Of a stretch of DNA of 30,045 nt, positions 29,209 to 30,045 are shown one piece after another. This stretch comes from Polytrichum commune (taxonomy: Eukaryota > Streptophyta > Polytrichopsida > Polytrichales > Polytrichaceae), in contig CATNTY010000045.1 in the NCBI GenBank assembly GCA_950295325.1, positions 1 through 30,045 on the forward strand, written 5' to 3'. Position 1 is the stretch's first letter. Every line of letters starts with the position of its first letter. Position numbers and translations under genes: made by a program. The notes below the pieces were generated by a model. That model did no database searches. It saw nothing but the letters and a program-made list of their open reading frames with translations, and was not told the DNA's origin.

Positions 29209-29980
29209 TCACTTGAACAGTGGATGCATCGTACCACAACATGGGGCTCGGTATGTCCCCCTACCAAGAGGTTCATTAGTTCTTATTGCCTCATATAATT
29301 TTACCCCAACTTCAATGCATCGTTTAGTTGGCCTTATTACTTCATGTTCTTCCGCACATTCCTCGGGCTCAGTTTATTTTACTCCGTCTTTTGTCTTTTA
29401 TCTTATGTCTTTCGACTTTTATTAATCTCAAGGTCAGCCTCTCTCTTCTATTTTTCTCTTGCTACCTCCTCACGTCTCTCTTGCTTCTGTTCTAAAGCGG
29501 TAATATATTCATCACTAGTCATAATTATAAACTTTGGATAATCTATAAATGGTGTGTCACGATTCCGTCGAGGAATCGCCACCGTTTGTGGAAGGGTCAA
29601 AATTGATGTTAACTTTAATGTTGCATTCATATTAACTCCATCCAATTCTTGTAAAATCATACATACATCGTCCGTATCTTGCGCCCCATCTCCACCCCTT
29701 CATGCACACCATGGATTGTGTCTCCTTCATCATCTCTCAATATCACCATATATTGAGTTCCATCTCCTTGAGTTTGTGGTACCTTTTGTCCGAGCACCTC
29801 CTCCACATGCTCATCATCTACCTCTTCTTCAGCAAGCACATCCGGAGCATTAACAAACACTTTGTTGGGCTTCCTTTGTGACACCTTTACCCTTATTTCT
29901 AATGGTTTAAAAATCCCGATATTTTCTAAAGGCCGTTTTGAATGGTTTGAAAATACTAACTTCCAAAAGTTGGATGGCAT
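29209..29980 (-). pseudogene. Decayed ORF resembling a pogo-like transposase C-terminal region
   Basis: Minus-strand frames in succession: 29980-29657 (107 codons, acidic centre 'LAEEEVDDEHVEEVL'), then after a one-base shift near 29660-29690 a frame to 29448 with 'PFIDYPKFIIMTSDEYITAL' and 'QKQERREEVAREK', then a TAG, a Lys/Arg-rich stretch, and a last open piece 29361-29209. The 'IDYxKxxxxTSDxY' phrase followed by a charged coiled coil resembles the end of plant pogo/Tigger-type (DDE_1) transposases. This is from memory of the pattern, not a search. No DDE core is seen; it would lie upstream, partly beyond the window edge. Broken by at least one frameshift and stops. Confidence 0.35.
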
Positions 29981-30045
29981 GAGATATGTGGCTAGGAATG
30001 GTAAAAAGGTCTAGACCTACTTTTCTGGCCGTATGCGCAACATCT

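Overview
The window looks like nuclear DNA of a land plant. It is AT-rich and intron-containing, carries plant-type DNA transposons (hAT, PIF/Harbinger-like MITEs, a long-hairpin MITE, an unclassified 8-bp-TSD element), a plant trihelix DNA-binding domain, and telomere-like AAACCCTAA motifs in a 5' leader. There is no bacterial gene organisation. The species cannot be named from the sequence.

The main architecture is a tandem array with a unit of about 13 kb. Block P (the unit start) occurs at 5, 13085 and 26745, so the window holds two full units and the start of a third that ends at 28149. Each full unit reads: P block, linker blocks, a 0.5-kb TTA-flanked MITE, hAT remnants, one two-to-three-exon gene, then a 579-bp TIR element. 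The gene copies start at 9973 and 23674. They encode an intact homologue of the C11orf68/UPF0696/Bles03 (DUF1917) family. The units differ by roughly 4-6% by eye, plus large indels. However, 11618-14489 and 25278-28149 show no difference that I could find. That switch happens inside an exon of the gene.

Unit 1 carries private insertions: a hAT derivative at 4539-5645, a block at about 5734-6183, and a complete hAT MITE with a nested foldback element at 7609-8169. Unit 2 instead carries, at 14490-17582, a Harbinger-like left end followed by a broken trihelix gene. That domain is split by a 1.3-kb insert containing a GC-rich, noncoding block packed with perfect hairpins and a pol III-type (SINE-like) promoter. 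Beyond 28149 the sequence is single-copy. It ends in a decayed minus-strand ORF set that resembles the lysine/glutamate-rich C-terminal part of a pogo-like transposase.

The most interesting signals are: (1) the hairpin-dense block 15446-16560; (2) patchy, replacement-only divergence between the two gene copies; (3) the identical 2.87-kb tract with a sharp edge; (4) a 21-bp inverted repeat covering the 3' splice site of the gene; (5) an upstream ORF overlapping the start codon, into which a telomere-repeat insertion fits in frame. All identities are from reading by eye; no search or alignment program was run.
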